This document shows positions 21,459 to 23,327 of a stretch of 23,327 nucleotides of DNA, piece after piece. Within the stretch, counting starts at the first letter, position 1. Every line of letters begins with the position of its first letter. The notes under the pieces were generated by a model. It did no database searches. It was not told the DNA's origin and worked only from the letters and a program-made list of their open reading frames with translations. The position numbers were made by a program, and so were the translations under genes. Source of the stretch: a virus; the IMG/VR virus record IMGVR_UViG_3300043468_001551, positions 1 through 23,327 of that record; one strand, written 5' to 3'.

Positions 21459-22169
21459 TTATACAGCAATTAAAGCCTCTAGAACTTCTTTGTCTTTAAT
21501 TCCGTGATAGCAAACCGCTCCCTCTGCTTTTCTTTGCACTGCCCATTCACATCTAGGAACTCCTTCTCCTGGATGTATAGTGTTATAAGAACACCCTAAC
21601 TCTCCCCATCCAATCATTTTAATTTTATTTTTTTCGCAAACATATCCAACGGCTCTATCCCAAAACCCTTTTTCACAATCGTCTGGTTCTTTATCAAATG
21701 CTTCTAAAAGCCTGCAAAGGGTATCATAGTCCATTCTTAACGGTGGGTGAGGAAAATGAAATCCTTTAAACCCGTCATAGCCCCTATGATTCCAGAATTC
21801 TGGGCGGTTATCAGAATGCCAATTTTCTGGCATTTTATGTTCTGGGTTTTGATTACAATATAATACGCCAGCCTCACTAGGTAATGACTCTACAGGTCCA
21901 AAAATTATACTATCATACTCATGCAAAGTATACCAATCAGATCTAATAGTTGTCATAAATCTTAATATTGATTTACATCTTCTAATTGCTTCGGAGCTAT
22001 GATGCGCTGCTTCACCGATTCCAACTATATTATAGTTAGGCAAAGACATCATGGAATCTTGTGGGCACGTAAAAAGAATATTTGGATTTTCTTTTTCCCA
22101 AAAAGGTAGGTGTCTTTCGACCGTTTCTTGCGCTTGTTTATGAGCCATTATTATACTGATGTTTTTCAT
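21459..22169 (-). CDS. probable glycosyltransferase-like protein, first gene of the glycan cassette
   Basis: A 236-residue protein, MKNISIIMAHKQAQETVERHL..., with RCKSILRFMTTIRSDWYTLHEYDSIIFGP (about 64-92), a pattern seen where a nucleotide-sugar binding acid cluster (here EYD) sits on a GT-A strand, then PHPPLRMDYDTLCRLL and a C-terminal Cys/His-containing segment (GAVCYHGIKD). The assignment is by context and pattern, not a firm match. It looks less AT-rich than the genes beside it. CTATAT and TATAAT-like sequences lie just upstream (22173-22185), suggesting a promoter. Confidence 0.6.
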   Translation of the reverse strand: MKNISIIMAHKQAQETVERHLPFWEKENPNILFTCPQDSMMSLPNYNIVGIGEAAHHSSEAIRRCKSILRFMTTIRSDWYTLHEYDSIIFGPVESLPSEAGVLYCNQNPEHKMPENWHSDNRPEFWNHRGYDGFKGFHFPHPPLRMDYDTLCRLLEAFDKEPDDCEKGFWDRAVGYVCEKNKIKMIGWGELGCSYNTIHPGEGVPRCEWAVQRKAEGAVCYHGIKDKEVLEALIAV

Positions 22170-22251
22170 TTTCTATATTATATACACATCAGTCGTTTGA
22201 AGTAAAATTATTTTTATAAATTAAAATAAATATAATCTCGATTCCATATAA

Positions 22252-22560
22252 TTAAAATAATTTTTTCTTCTGTTCTTTTTTGAGAAATTGTGTATAAGCT
22301 TTTTGTCTTTCTTTAGAAAGTTTATCAGTTTCGAGCGTATCTAAAAGCTTCCAGAATGCATTATTGATTGCTTGTTGTTGCTTTCTGTCCGAAAGCTCTC
22401 CATTGCCGACCCTGTGTGCATACGACCAATTATCTGCATTTTTAACCAACTCTGCTATGCCGTCGTTATTACAAGAAATACAAAACATGTTTATCTTGTG
22501 CAGATAAGACTCGTATTGAGCTACTTTTTCTTTAAGAGTTGGCGTTTTCATACTCCTCAT
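22252..22560 (-). CDS. small unknown phage protein (about 102 aa)
   Basis: The frame is open farther upstream to 22653, but that part lies in a different frame inside the preceding gene. I start at the ATG at 22560 (MRSMKTPTLKEKVAQYES), with GGAAG five nt upstream; 22551 is the alternative. The product has a CISC pair (NMFCISCNND), an NWSYAHRVGNGELSDRKQQQ segment and a very basic helical C-terminus ending KKEQKKKLF. I do not recognise the family. It overlaps the upstream gene's end by 29 nt. Confidence 0.6.
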   Translation of the reverse strand: MRSMKTPTLKEKVAQYESYLHKINMFCISCNNDGIAELVKNADNWSYAHRVGNGELSDRKQQQAINNAFWKLLDTLETDKLSKERQKAYTQFLKKEQKKKLF

Positions 22561-22852
22561 ATATCTTCCATTGCGGTTTCTTATAACCATTAACCATATA
22601 AATATGTTGGTTCTTTTCCCAATCGTTATTCCAAAATTTCTTAACAACGTCAAGATATTCTTTTGCTTCTGATTTTGTAGAAAAAAATTTAATCGGCGTG
22701 GGTTTTTCTATTAATTTAGAAAATTCTTTTTTGCACATGGGTACACTAGTTGTCCAGCCATCAAGAGGGCTTGTACTATCTTTGTTTACATATGTATATT
22801 CATCGGGCTTATGGTTATATTCGCAGACTTTGTATTTCTTTTTAGTTTTCAT
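22532..22852 (-). CDS. small unknown phage protein (106 aa)
   Basis: A 106-residue basic protein, MKTKKKYKVCEYNHKPDEYT..., with aromatic-rich patches (FWNNDW, KPQWKIYEEYE). No motif is recognised. Its ATG overlaps the end of the YopX gene by 11 nt (ATGAAAACTAA), a coupled arrangement common in phage early regions. No independent promoter is seen. Confidence 0.65.
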   Translation of the reverse strand: MKTKKKYKVCEYNHKPDEYTYVNKDSTSPLDGWTTSVPMCKKEFSKLIEKPTPIKFFSTKSEAKEYLDVVKKFWNNDWEKNQHIYMVNGYKKPQWKIYEEYENANS

Positions 22853-23216
22853 GTTGTTTGACTAGTTCTCCTTCTTCATTCCAAATATAATCCTTCATAA
22901 TATTACCAACAATTTCTAAAGAGTCAATAGCAATATGCATTATTGGAGCATATCCGTTGTCGTAATTAATTACATACGCACAATAACTATCCATATATTC
23001 AATTACTCCTAATTTAGATTCATTAGAAGAATATACAAATCTTACAACATCTCCTTCATAGACTTCTTTCATGTTGGAGTCTAAAATTCCAAGGAACTGC
23101 TGGGGTATCAAATGCGGATCTGGATCAAACAATTCGTCTACTAAACCATTATATTTGTAATTCTGTACAAATGACTTGGCTTGTGGATTCCAAAATCTGT
23201 ATTTATTTTTATTCAT
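22842..23216 (-). CDS. YopX family protein
   Basis: A 124-residue protein starting at the ATG at 23216 (MNKNKYRFWNPQAKSF); a TTG two codons earlier is an alternative. The YopX pattern is clear: K-x-R-x-W at the start, PQQFLGILDSNMKEVYEGDVVRF in the middle (Q-x-x-G-x-x-D-x-x-x-x-x-x-Y-E-G-D), GVIEYMDSY, and the C-terminal SLEIVGNI. YopX proteins are small and very common in phages of many hosts; the function is unknown. The start overlaps the stop of the truncated gene upstream in ATGAATAA. Confidence 0.88.
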   Translation of the reverse strand: MNKNKYRFWNPQAKSFVQNYKYNGLVDELFDPDPHLIPQQFLGILDSNMKEVYEGDVVRFVYSSNESKLGVIEYMDSYCAYVINYDNGYAPIMHIAIDSLEIVGNIMKDYIWNEEGELVKQHEN

Positions 23217-23327
23217 TATCAATAAAATTGAGAATACTTTCCAATCTATGTTGCTCTATTATTGGAGCAAATCTTTTTCGCCAGTCGGGACCATGTTTTT
23301 TTTCTAGATAAGTTCTAGAAGACCGGT
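23209..23327 (-). CDS. 3' end of a gene entering from the right edge
   Basis: The minus-strand frame ending at TAA (23211-23209) is open to the right edge and gives RTYLEKKHGPDWRKRFAPII followed by EQHRLESILNFIDNE. It looks like the helical C-terminus of a small phage protein. The other two minus frames contain stops here. The overlap with the YopX start (ATGAATAA) supports it as a real upstream cistron. The family is unknown. Confidence 0.6.
   Translation of the reverse strand, partial: RSSRTYLEKKHGPDWRKRFAPIIEQHRLESILNFIDNE

Noticed and set aside
22561-22653. N-terminal extension of the gene at 22252-22560
   Set aside because: This part lies inside the preceding cistron in another frame and uses an unsupported upstream start; it is better to begin at 22560.

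Overview
This window looks like part of a large, AT-rich tailed-phage (Caudoviricetes) genome, probably a big aquatic or environmental myovirus-type phage. The evidence is a tail-fibre-like protein with repeated segments, a virion-type S8 protease, a YopX-family protein, a DRB0094/Rnl5-type RNA ligase, a phage-style small heat-shock protein, a phage metallophosphoesterase, tightly packed and often overlapping cistrons, and a phage-borne tmRNA. Almost everything is on the minus strand, so transcription runs from the right end to the left. The host cannot be named from the sequence alone.

Right end (about 22250-23327, minus): the tail of a truncated gene, YopX, and two small unknown genes. Next is a long accessory cassette (about 10940-22170, minus) of sugar and surface-polymer enzymes: a GT-like protein, two WcbI-family proteins, a GT2, an RgpF-like protein, a GT8-like GT, a Methyltransf_24-type methyltransferase, UDP-galactopyranose mutase (glf), an FkbM methyltransferase, three sulfotransferase-like proteins and another DXD glycosyltransferase. 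Together they could build or decorate a galactofuranose-containing, methylated and possibly sulfated glycan. Two decayed segments lie in or next to it: a startless 81-codon frame directly behind glf (16363-16605), and an internally deleted second glf copy (10187-10328) that keeps only its first ~16 and last ~22 codons.

Middle (about 4500-10905, minus): a Cys-x5-Arg phosphatase, a methyltransferase, a metallophosphoesterase, a tail-fibre-like protein followed 6 nt later by a subtilisin-like protease, an Hsp20 and small genes. From 3153 to 4503 three small overlapping or abutting genes include a zinc deaminase-like protein. One isolated plus-strand gene (2087-3160) of unknown function breaks the strand bias.

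Left end (1-2016): RNA ligase, then a GC-rich structured region (796-980) with its own candidate sigma70-like promoter, then a complete tmRNA gene (259-795, minus). The tmRNA has a G3-U70 acceptor, an encoded CCA, helix P2, pseudoknot PK1 and an unusually long 33-codon tag ending in YALAA. After it come a second sigma70-like promoter and three contiguous 23-bp repeats in the leader of a gene that runs off the left edge. The RNA ligase plus tmRNA pair suggests an RNA-repair/ribosome-rescue module, and this is the most striking part of the window.
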